This document shows positions 41,513 to 49,753 of a stretch of DNA of 64,000 nucleotides, piece after piece (positions within the stretch are counted from its first letter, which is position 1; each line of letters opens with the position of its first letter). The position numbers and the translations under genes are program-made. This DNA is from Microbacterium pygmaeum (GTDB lineage Bacteria > Actinomycetota > Actinomycetes > Actinomycetales > Microbacteriaceae), in contig NZ_LT629692.1 in assembly GCF_900100885.1 (NCBI RefSeq), positions 2,108,001 through 2,172,000 on the forward strand. The letters are read 5' to 3'. A model generated the notes under the pieces. It made no database searches, was not told the origin of the DNA, and saw only the letters and a program-made list of their open reading frames with translations.

Positions 41513-44500
41513 GCGCCACTGCGATCGGTGCCGCACCGGCATCCGCTCCCTCGTCGGCCTCCGCACGGCTCTCGGCCGTCACGATCGCCGCGGCGCTCGG
41601 ACAGTTCCCCCCGACCGCCGAACAGGCGGCGGTCATCGAGGCGCCGCTGGCGCCGGCGCTCGTGATCGCCGGCGCGGGCAGCGGCAAGACCGAGACCATG
41701 GCGTCGCGGGTGGTGTGGCTGGTCGCCAACGGACTGGTCCGCCGCGACGAGGTGCTCGGTCTGACCTTCACCCGGAAGGCGGCCGGCGAGCTCGCCGAGC
41801 GGATCCAGCGTCGGCTGCAGCGACTGTCCGAGTTCGAGCGACGCGGGCTGCTGCCCGCCCTCCCGGTGCTGCACGCCGACGGTCGCCTGGACGTCTTCGC
41901 CGAGCTCGAGCGCGCGTCCGACTCCGATGCGTCGGCGGCGACCGCGTCGCGCGCGAGCGCGATGGACGCGCTGGCTGTGCTGGTCGGCGCCGACTCCGCC
42001 GAGCCTGATGACGATGCGCTGCTGCACCGGCCGACGGTCTCGACGTACAACAGCTTCGCCGACCAGATCGTGCGCGAGCACGCCGTCCGGATCGGCCGGG
42101 ACGCCGAGGCGGCGATCCTGTCCGAATCCGCGGCTTGGCTGCTGATGCGACGTGTCGTCTTCGCCTCCGATGATCCGCGGCTCGAGGAGCGTGTGGAGGC
42201 GGTCCGCAGCATCATCGACGCCGCCCTGCGCATCGCACGCGACGGCACCGACAACCTGGTCGACTTCGCCGAACTCGCCCGGTTCCCGAGCCGATTCCGC
42301 ACGGTGCTCGAGAAGCCGTCGACCAGCCGCGCCACCGTCGTCTACAAAGACGTGGAGGATGCCGAGGGCAAGGTCTCCGCGCTGGCGCTGCTGACCGACC
42401 TCGCGCGCGAGTACGCGATCGAGAAGCGCCGCATCGGTGTGCTCGACTTCTCGGATCAGGTCGCCGGCGCTCTGGAGGTGGTTCGGGCGCACGCCGCGGT
42501 CGCGGAGGAGTTGCGCGAGCGCTATCGCGTCGTGCTGCTGGACGAGTACCAGGACACCTCCGTCGTGCAGACCGACCTGCTGGCGACGCTGTTCGCCGGG
42601 ACCGCCGTGATGGCCGTCGGCGATCCGCATCAGGCCATCTACGGGTGGCGGGGTGCCAGCGCCGGGAATCTCGGCGGCTTCGCCGCCGCCTTCAGCCCCG
42701 ATGCGGAGTGCGCCCGATTCTCGCTCCTGACCAGCTGGCGCAACAGTGCGGCGGTCCTGGAGGCGGCCAACGCCGTGCTGGCGCCGCTGGCGGATTCGGC
42801 GCCGGTTCCCGTGCAGGCCCTGCGCGCCCGACCGGCGGCTCCCGAGGGCCGTGTCCAGCTCGCCTTCGACGCCGACCTGGACGCCGAGACCGACCGCGTA
42901 GCCGCGTGGTTCGCACAGGTCCGGGCCGCCCGGGCACGCGAGGGCCGCCCGACCACCGGCGCCATCCTGTTCCGCAGCAAGAAGCACATGGTCCGCTTCG
43001 GCGACGCGCTCGGGCGACGCGGCATCCCGCACCGCATCCTGGGGCTGGGTGGACTCCTCTCCACCCCCGAAGTCGTCGACGTCGTCTCCGCGCTCCGTGT
43101 GCTCAGCGATCCGACCGCGGGCTCGGCGCTGATCCGACTGCTGGCCGGTCCGCGCTTCTCGATCGGTCTGCCCGACCTTCGCGAACTGGCCGCGCTGGCT
43201 CGGCGGATCGCCCGCCACGACACCGCCTTGCAGCCGCTGGCGCCGGAAGTGATCGAGCGGATCCGCAGCAGCGCAGGCGACGAGGACGGCTCGCTCATCG
43301 ACGCCCTGGATTTCTTCCCGCGGCACGCTCCCGACCACGGGTGGCTGGCGGGCTTCACGCCGGCGGCGCGCGAACGGCTGCGCGAGGCGGCCGTGGTGTT
43401 CGCCGGACTTCGGCGGGCGATCGGGATGCCGGTGCCGGAGCTGGTCCGCCTGATCGAGCTCGAGCTGCGACTGGACATCGAGCTGGCAGCCAACGAGGCG
43501 CGAGGCCCCGCGCGCATCGCGTCGTCGCAGTTGCGCGCGTTCGTCGACGAGCTGCAGGGCTTCCTCGCAGCCGACGAGTCCGGCTCGATCAGCAACCTGC
43601 TCGCGTGGCTGGACCACGCGGAGCAGCTGGACGAATTCGCACCCCGCACCGAGCCGCCCGAGGACGACGTGGTGCAGCTGCTCACGATCCACGGGTCGAA
43701 AGGACTCGAATGGGACGCCGTCGCCGTGGTGCGGCTGGTCAAAGACGAGCTTCCGAGCATGGCCCGCGACACGAAGGGGTGGCTCGGATTCGGCATCCTG
43801 CCGTACTCGTTCCGGGGCGATTCCGCATGGCTTCCCGCCCTCGGCTGGCAGAGCGCGCAGAACCAGCAGGAGTTGAAGGCGGCGATCGATGCGTTCGTCG
43901 CTGCCAACCGCGCCCGCCAGCTCGACGAGGACCGGCGGTTGGCGTACGTGGCCGTCACCCGCGCCCGCGATCACCTGCTGCTGACCGGAGCGAGCTGGTC
44001 GGGGACGAAACGACCTCGACAGCGCAGCGTGTTCCTCACCGAGATCGCGGAAGCGCTGGGTGTCGAGCTTCCCGAGGACGATCCGGGAGACGACCCGTAC
44101 CTGGGGGAGCGGCGAACGCTGTCGTGGCCGATCGATCCGCTCGGCGCACGACGGCCCGCCGTGCACGCCGCGGCAGCGGCTGTGGAGCGTGCGTTGGCGT
44201 CACCGCGAGCCGAACCCGACGCCGACGTCTCGCTCCTGCTCGCCGAGCGCGAGGCGCGCTCCAGGCCCGCCGTCGGATCGGCGCCGACCCGTATCGCCGC
44301 GTCCCGGTTCAAGGAGTTCGTCTCCGACTACGACGCCGCCGTCGGCCGCCTCGCCCGGCCGCTTCCGGAGCGGCCGTTCGAGCAGACGCGCCGCGGAACG
44401 CTCTTCCACGCCTGGGTGGAGCATCGCTCCGGACGGGTGGGTACCGCCGGGTCACTCGACGACGCGCTCTGGGAGCACGAGGACGACCCGTCCTCGGCCG

Positions 44501-44868
44501 CGGTGTCCTCAGAGGATTCCGCGATCCTCGAGCAGCTGAAGGCGACCTTCGCCGCCTCCGAATGGGGGCCCCTCAGCCCGATCGAGGTCGAGACGGAGAT
44601 CGATTTCACCCTGACCGATCTCGACGGCCGACCGCACATCGTCATCTGCAAGCTCGATGCCGTGTACCGCAGGCAAGACCGCGGTGGGCGCATCGAGATC
44701 GTCGACTGGAAGACCGGTGCGCCACCGCGCTCGGGAGCGGAGCGCGAGGAGCGGATGCTGCAGCTCGAGCTCTACCGGCGCGCGTACCACGAGAAGCATG
44801 GAGTGCCCGTCGAGGACATCGACGTCGCGCTGTACTACGTCGCCGCCGACCTGGTCCTGCGCGCCTGA
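41509..44868 (+). CDS. adnB: AdnB-type helicase-nuclease subunit (lead motor)
   Basis: This 1119-residue second subunit of AdnAB has a fully canonical UvrD/Rep-type motor: GAGSGKT (55-61), TFTRKAAGELAERI, motif II DEYQD (345-349), GDPHQAIYGWRGA, LTIHGSKGLEWDAV and RRLAYVAVTRARDHLL. The C-terminal RecB-family nuclease carries VDWKTG (Asp1066) with QLELYRRAY. AdnB thus holds the active translocase while the motor of AdnA looks degenerate, as known for mycobacterial AdnAB. The ATG overlaps the adnA stop, so the subunits are made in fixed proportion. Confidence 0.93.
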   Translation: MSATAIGAAPASAPSSASARLSAVTIAAALGQFPPTAEQAAVIEAPLAPALVIAGAGSGKTETMASRVVWLVANGLVRRDEVLGLTFTRKAAGELAERIQRRLQRLSEFERRGLLPALPVLHADGRLDVFAELERASDSDASAATASRASAMDALAVLVGADSAEPDDDALLHRPTVSTYNSFADQIVREHAVRIGRDAEAAILSESAAWLLMRRVVFASDDPRLEERVEAVRSIIDAALRIARDGTDNLVDFAELARFPSRFRTVLEKPSTSRATVVYKDVEDAEGKVSALALLTDLAREYAIEKRRIGVLDFSDQVAGALEVVRAHAAVAEELRERYRVVLLDEYQDTSVVQTDLLATLFAGTAVMAVGDPHQAIYGWRGASAGNLGGFAAAFSPDAECARFSLLTSWRNSAAVLEAANAVLAPLADSAPVPVQALRARPAAPEGRVQLAFDADLDAETDRVAAWFAQVRAARAREGRPTTGAILFRSKKHMVRFGDALGRRGIPHRILGLGGLLSTPEVVDVVSALRVLSDPTAGSALIRLLAGPRFSIGLPDLRELAALARRIARHDTALQPLAPEVIERIRSSAGDEDGSLIDALDFFPRHAPDHGWLAGFTPAARERLREAAVVFAGLRRAIGMPVPELVRLIELELRLDIELAANEARGPARIASSQLRAFVDELQGFLAADESGSISNLLAWLDHAEQLDEFAPRTEPPEDDVVQLLTIHGSKGLEWDAVAVVRLVKDELPSMARDTKGWLGFGILPYSFRGDSAWLPALGWQSAQNQQELKAAIDAFVAANRARQLDEDRRLAYVAVTRARDHLLLTGASWSGTKRPRQRSVFLTEIAEALGVELPEDDPGDDPYLGERRTLSWPIDPLGARRPAVHAAAAAVERALASPRAEPDADVSLLLAEREARSRPAVGSAPTRIAASRFKEFVSDYDAAVGRLARPLPERPFEQTRRGTLFHAWVEHRSGRVGTAGSLDDALWEHEDDPSSAAVSSEDSAILEQLKATFAASEWGPLSPIEVETEIDFTLTDLDGRPHIVICKLDAVYRRQDRGGRIEIVDWKTGAPPRSGAEREERMLQLELYRRAYHEKHGVPVEDIDVALYYVAADLVLRA

Positions 44869-44890
44869 GCTCGACGTGAACGGGGAAGGA

Positions 44891-46168
44891 TCAGTCGGCG
44901 AGCCAGCGCTTCAGCGCGGCGTCCGACGAGCGAGCTGCATCCGCCTGCACCTCGGCGTCGTCGGCGGGGGCGGCGGTCTGCCTCGTCCACGCCGAGATGT
45001 CGATCGGCGCCGTCGAGGTGTCGTCGTGCGAGGCGGCCGGGGCGACAGGAGCGTCGACGGGCACGGGATCGGAGTCGGCCGCCGAACCACCCTCGTCTTC
45101 ATCGATGTCGCCGGTCACCCAGAGGGACAGCTCTTCAGGGTCGTAGGCGTCGGTCTGCATGGACGTGTCCACCGCCGCCGTTGACGCGGGGACACGATCC
45201 AGCAGCGCGATGGCATCGTCCACGCCGAGCGCGGAATCCAGCACGATGTCATCGTCGCGCACACCCGCGGCGAGCGATTCGAGCAGCCCCACAGCATCGT
45301 CGACGATGTCGGCGCGGCCGGCCTCGGCACCGTGCACGAGCCACTTGGCGAACTCGAGTTCGGCGTAGAGGCGCGCGCGCTCGCGTGCCAGACCGTCGGG
45401 GGCACGGCGACTGTGCGCCACGTACGCGGCGTAGACGTCGTCGGCCGCGGTGGGCGCGGAGGCCAGCCACTGCAGATCCGACGCCGGGTCGCCGACGGAG
45501 AGTCCGTGCCACTCCAGCACTCCGGTGACGCGGGGTTCGGCATCGACATCCTCGAAGAGGAAGGACGCCGCACCTGCTCCGCCGAGGACGACCGCCGACT
45601 CGAACCGCCACAGCTCGTCGGCGGCCAGCGCGCGCTTCCAGCGCACGATGAGGGACACCGGGACGGAGCCGGTGGCCGCCGCCCGATCCGCCAGTCGTGC
45701 CACGTCATCGCGGACCTGCTGGGGCGTGCGCACCGGGAGTCCCTCGGTGCGGATGATCGACAGCGGCAACGCGTGCAGGGCGGCGAGGGCCTCGCCGATC
45801 GAAGTCGCTGCGCCACGACCGGACGGCAGATGCGCGGCATCCACCCGGTACCCGGGCAGGAAGTCGACCACGACCGCGCGGGTCTCGCCGAGTCCTGCTT
45901 CGCCGAGGAGTTCGGGCGCGCGGAACGGCAGCAGACCACGCACCCCCGGGGTCAGGGCGCGAAGCGCGCGCGCCTCGGCGGCCAGTTCCGAGGCGGAGGA
46001 CGGGTCGGCGGGAGCGCGGACGACGACTCGCCGCCCGTCATCGAGGTCCGCGACGGCGGCGTCGTACCGGCCGGTCGCTCCTTCGGTGAGCGCGCCGAAT
46101 CCGACGACGCCGACCCGAGGCAGAGCCGAGGTCACCGACGCGGCTAAAGTGAGGGGTGAGCGTGCCAT
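44891..46168 (-). CDS. APH-fold protein, probably a pseudokinase
   Basis: This 425-residue protein of the aminoglycoside/macrolide phosphotransferase fold was recognised from LLPFRAPELLGEAG, VVVDFLPGYRVD, IGEALAALHALP and EWHGLSVGDPASDLQWL. The catalytic loop that normally reads HGDxxxxN is here LGGAGAASFL (about 195-204), lacking the catalytic Asp and Asn, and the metal Asp of the next motif is Glu219. Catalysis therefore looks lost. The last 110 residues are acidic, Ala/Asp-rich and probably disordered. The ATG has TAACCT 6 bases upstream. It converges on adnB and is divergent from nudC. The function is unknown. Confidence 0.75.
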   Translation of the reverse strand: MARSPLTLAASVTSALPRVGVVGFGALTEGATGRYDAAVADLDDGRRVVVRAPADPSSASELAAEARALRALTPGVRGLLPFRAPELLGEAGLGETRAVVVDFLPGYRVDAAHLPSGRGAATSIGEALAALHALPLSIIRTEGLPVRTPQQVRDDVARLADRAAATGSVPVSLIVRWKRALAADELWRFESAVVLGGAGAASFLFEDVDAEPRVTGVLEWHGLSVGDPASDLQWLASAPTAADDVYAAYVAHSRRAPDGLARERARLYAELEFAKWLVHGAEAGRADIVDDAVGLLESLAAGVRDDDIVLDSALGVDDAIALLDRVPASTAAVDTSMQTDAYDPEELSLWVTGDIDEDEGGSAADSDPVPVDAPVAPAASHDDTSTAPIDISAWTRQTAAPADDAEVQADAARSSDAALKRWLAD

Positions 46169-46174
46169 GAGGCC

Positions 46175-46180
46175 AGGTTA
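46175..46180 (-). promoter_or_regulatory. -10 hexamer for leaderless APH-fold gene
   Basis: TAACCT on the minus strand ends 6 bases before the ATG at 46168. Confidence 0.5.
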
Positions 46181-46245
46181 GGTCGGGGACGCCCGCACAT
46201 CCCCGCGCCACGCCCGGCTTGTCGCCCAACGCAGAGAGGTCCTGC

Positions 46246-47160
46246 ATGACCGCGCCCCAGGGCCTTCCGCTTCCCGCCCTCGCCGGCTCGGGGCTGGATC
46301 GTGCAGCCGAGGAGCGCTCGACGTCGAACATCGTGGAGACCGCGCGCGGGCTCGCCCAGACGCGGGTTCTGGTCGTCCACGGCGATCGTGCTCCGCTGCA
46401 CAGCGCCGACACGCTGCACTGGCTGTCGCCGACCGATGTCCCGGACGGCGCCGAGTGGGCTCTGCTCGGCCGCGAAGCGGACGGCGCCTTCGTGCTCGGT
46501 GCCGTCTTCGCCCAGTCCGAGGACGAGCTGTTCACCGCACCCGCTGGATGGGCGGCGCTGCGCAGCGTCGGCGGTGCGCTGGACGAACACGACGCCTCGG
46601 CGTTCGTCGAGGCGCTGAGCCTGGGCCGTTGGCTGCTGGACGCGCCGTTCTGCCCGGCGTGCGGCACGCGGACGGTCCTGAAGAATGCCGGCTGGTCGCG
46701 CCACTGCCCGGGCTGCGGCCGCGAGCACTTCCCCCGCACCGACCCGGCGGTGATCGTCGCGGTCACGAGCGCGACCCACCCCGACAGGCTGCTCCTCGGG
46801 TCCAACGCGATGTGGGGCGGCAATCGCTTCTCGTGCTTCGCCGGATTCGTCGAGGCGGGCGAGTCGCTGGAGGCGACGGTGCTGCGCGAGATGAGCGAGG
46901 AGGCGGGGGTGGATGTCGTCGACGTCCGCTATCGCGGATCGCAGGCGTGGCCGTATCCGCGATCGCTGATGCTCGGATTCCTGGCGACCGCCGCCGACGA
47001 CGCGGCTGCGGAGGCCGACGGCGAGGAGATCGTCGCGGTGCGCTGGTTCGAACGAGACGAGATCGGCGCGGGCCTTGCCGGTACGAGCGACGTGCTCCTG
47101 CCCGGACCGGCCTCGATCGCGTACCGCCTGATCAGCGACTGGTACGCGAGCGGGGAATGA
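46246..47160 (+). CDS. nudC: NAD(+)/NADH diphosphatase NudC
   Basis: This 304-residue Nudix hydrolase cleaves NADH and can remove NAD caps from RNA. The zinc ribbon CPACGTRTVLKNAGWSRHCP plus GC (about 139-160) is present, and the Nudix box is intact (GFVEAGESLEATVLREMSEE followed by AG). The NudC-specific segment after the box is SQAWPYPRS, matching SQPWPFPxS with one change. The ATG at 46246 has AGAGAGG at 6-base spacing; an earlier frame extension has none. Its stop overlaps the helicase start (ATGA). Confidence 0.94.
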   Translation: MTAPQGLPLPALAGSGLDRAAEERSTSNIVETARGLAQTRVLVVHGDRAPLHSADTLHWLSPTDVPDGAEWALLGREADGAFVLGAVFAQSEDELFTAPAGWAALRSVGGALDEHDASAFVEALSLGRWLLDAPFCPACGTRTVLKNAGWSRHCPGCGREHFPRTDPAVIVAVTSATHPDRLLLGSNAMWGGNRFSCFAGFVEAGESLEATVLREMSEEAGVDVVDVRYRGSQAWPYPRSLMLGFLATAADDAAAEADGEEIVAVRWFERDEIGAGLAGTSDVLLPGPASIAYRLISDWYASGE

Positions 47161-48977
47161 GCGACCGGGCGCTCCTCGGCCTCGACGAGCAGCAGCTCGA
47201 GGCGGTCACCGCCCTGCGGGGACCGGTCGTGGTGCTCGCCGGCGCCGGGACCGGCAAGACGCGCGTGATCACGCATCGCATCGCGCACGGCGTCGACACC
47301 GGCGCGTACTCGCCGGCTCGCGTGATGGCGGTCACGTTCACCGCGAAGGCAGCCGGTGAGATGCGCGGACGGCTTCGGGCGCTCGGCGTCGACGGCGTCG
47401 CCGCCCGGACCTTCCACGCTGCCGCACTGGCGCAACTGAACTTCTTCTGGCCCACGGTCGCGGGCGATTCCGCTCCGTCGATCGTGGACAACAAGGTGCG
47501 GCTGCTGGCCCATGCCGCCGACGGCATGGGCCTGGATCCGGACACCGCGACGCTGCGAGACGTCGCGAGCGGGATCGAATGGCGCAAGGTGTCGATGCTG
47601 AGCATCGAGCAGTACGCGCTCGCCCGTCCGGAGGGGGTGGGCCGCCTGGAGGTGTCCCGGGTCGCCGACCTGCAGCGCGCGTACGAGAAGCTCAAGGACA
47701 CGCGTCGGCAGCTCGACTTCGAGGATGTGCTGCTGGCGTGCGCCGGCATGCTCGAGGCCGAACCGCACGTCGCGGCCGCCGTCCACGAGCAGTACCGCCA
47801 CTTCACCGTCGACGAGTTCCAGGACGTCTCGCCGCTGCAGCACCGGCTCCTCGAGCTCTGGCTCGGCGACCGTCGCGACCTGTGCGTGGTGGGCGATGCG
47901 AGCCAGACGATCTACTCGTTCGCGGGCGCCGATGCCCGCTACCTGCTGGAGTTCGCGCACCGTCATGAGGATGCCCGCGTGATCCGTCTGGAGACGAACT
48001 ACCGGTCGGATGCCGCGATCCTCACGGTCGCGAACGAGCTGATGCGCGGCCGGGCCGGCGCGCTGGAAATCACCGCCCCGGCCGGCACGGGCCGCGCATC
48101 CGGCGAGGTGCCCACGATCGCCGCGTACGACGACGATCTGGCCGAAGCCCGCGCTGTCGCCGCCGCCGTGCGTGGCCGGATCGACGGCGGTGCCGATCCG
48201 CGGCAGATCGCCGTCCTCTACCGTGCCCACTCGCAGTCCGCCGAGCTCATCCGCGCCCTCGCCGACCTGGGGATCGCCGCCACGGTGCTCGGCGGCAGAC
48301 GATTCTTCGACCTACCCGAAGTGCGCCAGTCGATCATGGAGTTGCGCGCTGCATCCGTCGCGCCGATCGACACGAGCTTCGTGGACACCGTTCGCGACAT
48401 CCTCCGCACCCGCGGACTCACCGACGATCCGCCGCAGGCCGGCGGCGCGCTGCGAGATGCGTGGGAAGCGCGCGCGGCGATCCTCCGGCTGGCCGAGGAA
48501 GCGCCGTCCGGGACGACGTTGCGGGGGTTCACGGACGAGCTGCAGGCGCGCGCGCGGGCACAGCATGAGCCGGCTTTGCGCACCGTGACCCTGGCGACCC
48601 TGCACGCCGCGAAGGGCCTCGAGTGGGACCACGTGCATCTCCTCGGCTTCTCGGAGGGGCTGCTGCCGATCAGCTACGCGACGACGTTCGAACAAGTCGA
48701 TGAGGAGCGCCGCCTCGCGTACGTCGGCATCACGCGGGCCGCGCGAACGCTCTCGGTATCGTGGTCGAGCGGGTCTCGTGATCGTCAGCAGTCGCGCTTC
48801 GCGCGGGAGATCGGCGCGTCGGCGCTGCAGGCTGCGGCAAGCGCGTCGCGAGGGCGCCGCACAGACAGGCCGGGTGCGGGGGGAAGACCCGCTGCGAGCG
48901 GTGCAGCGAGCGCTCGTGCAGGCTCACGCGCGCAGGGAGCCGGTCCTCAGCTGCCTCGCGCAGCAGGGCCGCAGTGA
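47157..48977 (+). CDS. UvrD2-like DNA helicase, short form
   Basis: This is a 606-residue superfamily 1A helicase. Walker A GAGTGKT (29-35), motif II VDEFQD, GDASQTIYSFAGAD, the late motif TLHAAKGLEWDHVHL and motif VI ERRLAYVGITRAARTLSVSW are all intact. Mycobacterial UvrD2 (about 700 residues) continues with an HRDC domain and a tetracysteine module; neither is seen here. After REIGASAL (near 48830) the sequence becomes low-complexity Ala/Gly/Arg. These last 248 bases overlap the opposing gene. It is coupled to nudC. Confidence 0.9.
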   Translation: MSDRALLGLDEQQLEAVTALRGPVVVLAGAGTGKTRVITHRIAHGVDTGAYSPARVMAVTFTAKAAGEMRGRLRALGVDGVAARTFHAAALAQLNFFWPTVAGDSAPSIVDNKVRLLAHAADGMGLDPDTATLRDVASGIEWRKVSMLSIEQYALARPEGVGRLEVSRVADLQRAYEKLKDTRRQLDFEDVLLACAGMLEAEPHVAAAVHEQYRHFTVDEFQDVSPLQHRLLELWLGDRRDLCVVGDASQTIYSFAGADARYLLEFAHRHEDARVIRLETNYRSDAAILTVANELMRGRAGALEITAPAGTGRASGEVPTIAAYDDDLAEARAVAAAVRGRIDGGADPRQIAVLYRAHSQSAELIRALADLGIAATVLGGRRFFDLPEVRQSIMELRAASVAPIDTSFVDTVRDILRTRGLTDDPPQAGGALRDAWEARAAILRLAEEAPSGTTLRGFTDELQARARAQHEPALRTVTLATLHAAKGLEWDHVHLLGFSEGLLPISYATTFEQVDEERRLAYVGITRAARTLSVSWSSGSRDRQQSRFAREIGASALQAAASASRGRRTDRPGAGGRPAASGAASARAGSRAQGAGPQLPRAAGPQ

Positions 48978-49629
48978 CGATCCCCGCTTCCAGGGCGATC
49001 GATTCCGACACCTCCGGCGGCGTGCGACCCACCAGTTGAGCAGCCAGCACCGGCCACTGCGGGTCTTCGTCGCGGGCGTGCGCGGCGATGCAGGCCAAGC
49101 ACGCCGTCGTGCCGGGAATGACCAGCGGGCCGATCTCGACGCGTCCGGCCGTGAAGACGATCGGCAGATGCGTGAGGTCGCGTGACATCAGCGCACTGCC
49201 TCGCTGCGGCTCGAGGAGGTGCGCAGCGAGCACCACGACGGTCATCGCCCTGTCGAAACCGTCGTCAGGGACGTCGCACCGGAACGCGTCCCGGGTCTGG
49301 ACGCCGGCCGAGCGAAGGCCCGCGCGCACTCTCTCGGCGAGCGTCGACGGGAAGCGCTCGGGCACCAGCAGCCCGATGCGCAGGTCGGCGAGCGCGGTCG
49401 CCAGGACCGGGGAGAGCCGTCGCGCGAACTCGGTGGCTGCGCCCTCCGGGGCGCCGAAGGACTCGGCGACCGGCTCGAGCGCGGCCTCCGGCAGACCACG
49501 CTCCAACTCGCGGATCAGCCGGCCCTGCCAGGGTGCGGGGTCCTCGACCACCACGACGGCGTCGATTCCGAACTGCATGGTCGTGACCGACCGCCACAGC
49601 ACAGGGAAAGCCGGGTCCAGTCGGAGCAT
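48730..49629 (-). CDS. Orphan E1-like/TOMM cyclodehydratase-domain protein
   Basis: This is a 299-residue protein. Residues 165-195 (EIGPLVIPGTTACLACIAAH then DEDPQWP) are the hallmark of ThiF-like proteins that bind precursor leader peptides in thiazole/oxazole-modified microcin clusters. Cys177, Cys180, Cys255 and Cys257 could hold a zinc ion. No YcaO, precursor peptide or dehydrogenase gene is nearby. Mycobacteria carry a homologue in the same place (Rv3196, recalled), so it may have a household role. The ATG at 49629 has CACACT 6 bases upstream, a weak leaderless signal. The 3' end overlaps the helicase gene by 248 bases. Confidence 0.75.
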   Translation of the reverse strand: MLRLDPAFPVLWRSVTTMQFGIDAVVVVEDPAPWQGRLIRELERGLPEAALEPVAESFGAPEGAATEFARRLSPVLATALADLRIGLLVPERFPSTLAERVRAGLRSAGVQTRDAFRCDVPDDGFDRAMTVVVLAAHLLEPQRGSALMSRDLTHLPIVFTAGRVEIGPLVIPGTTACLACIAAHARDEDPQWPVLAAQLVGRTPPEVSESIALEAGIVTAALLREAAEDRLPARVSLHERSLHRSQRVFPPHPACLCGALATRLPQPAAPTRRSPARSATADDHETRSTTIPRAFARPA

Positions 49630-49753
49630 TCCCCGAGTGTGCCGGGTGGGGTGCAGCGGATGCTGCTGTCCACAGGTTTGCGTCGCCGTCCGAAGCGCTG
49701 CGATGCCTGGGGAGGAGACGATGCGCGCTCTGCCGACCGGCGGACCGGGCCGA

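Noticed and set aside
41464..44166. 900-codon open frame antisense to adnB
   Set aside because: It has a biased Arg/Gln/Gly composition with no domain, and the sense frame is an excellent AdnB. It is a shadow frame.
46145..46158. TAAAGT followed by GAGGGGTG on the plus strand, looking like another leaderless start
   Set aside because: No sustained plus-strand coding frame starts there. It lies inside the 5' end of the APH-like gene on the minus strand.
44891..46168. Antibiotic-resistance aminoglycoside phosphotransferase
   Set aside because: The catalytic Asp and Asn of the HGDxxxxN loop are missing and the genomic context is housekeeping.
48730..49629. Bacteriocin (TOMM) biosynthetic cluster
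   Set aside because: Only the leader-binding/cyclodehydratase-like gene is present. No YcaO, precursor peptide, dehydrogenase or transporter gene is nearby.
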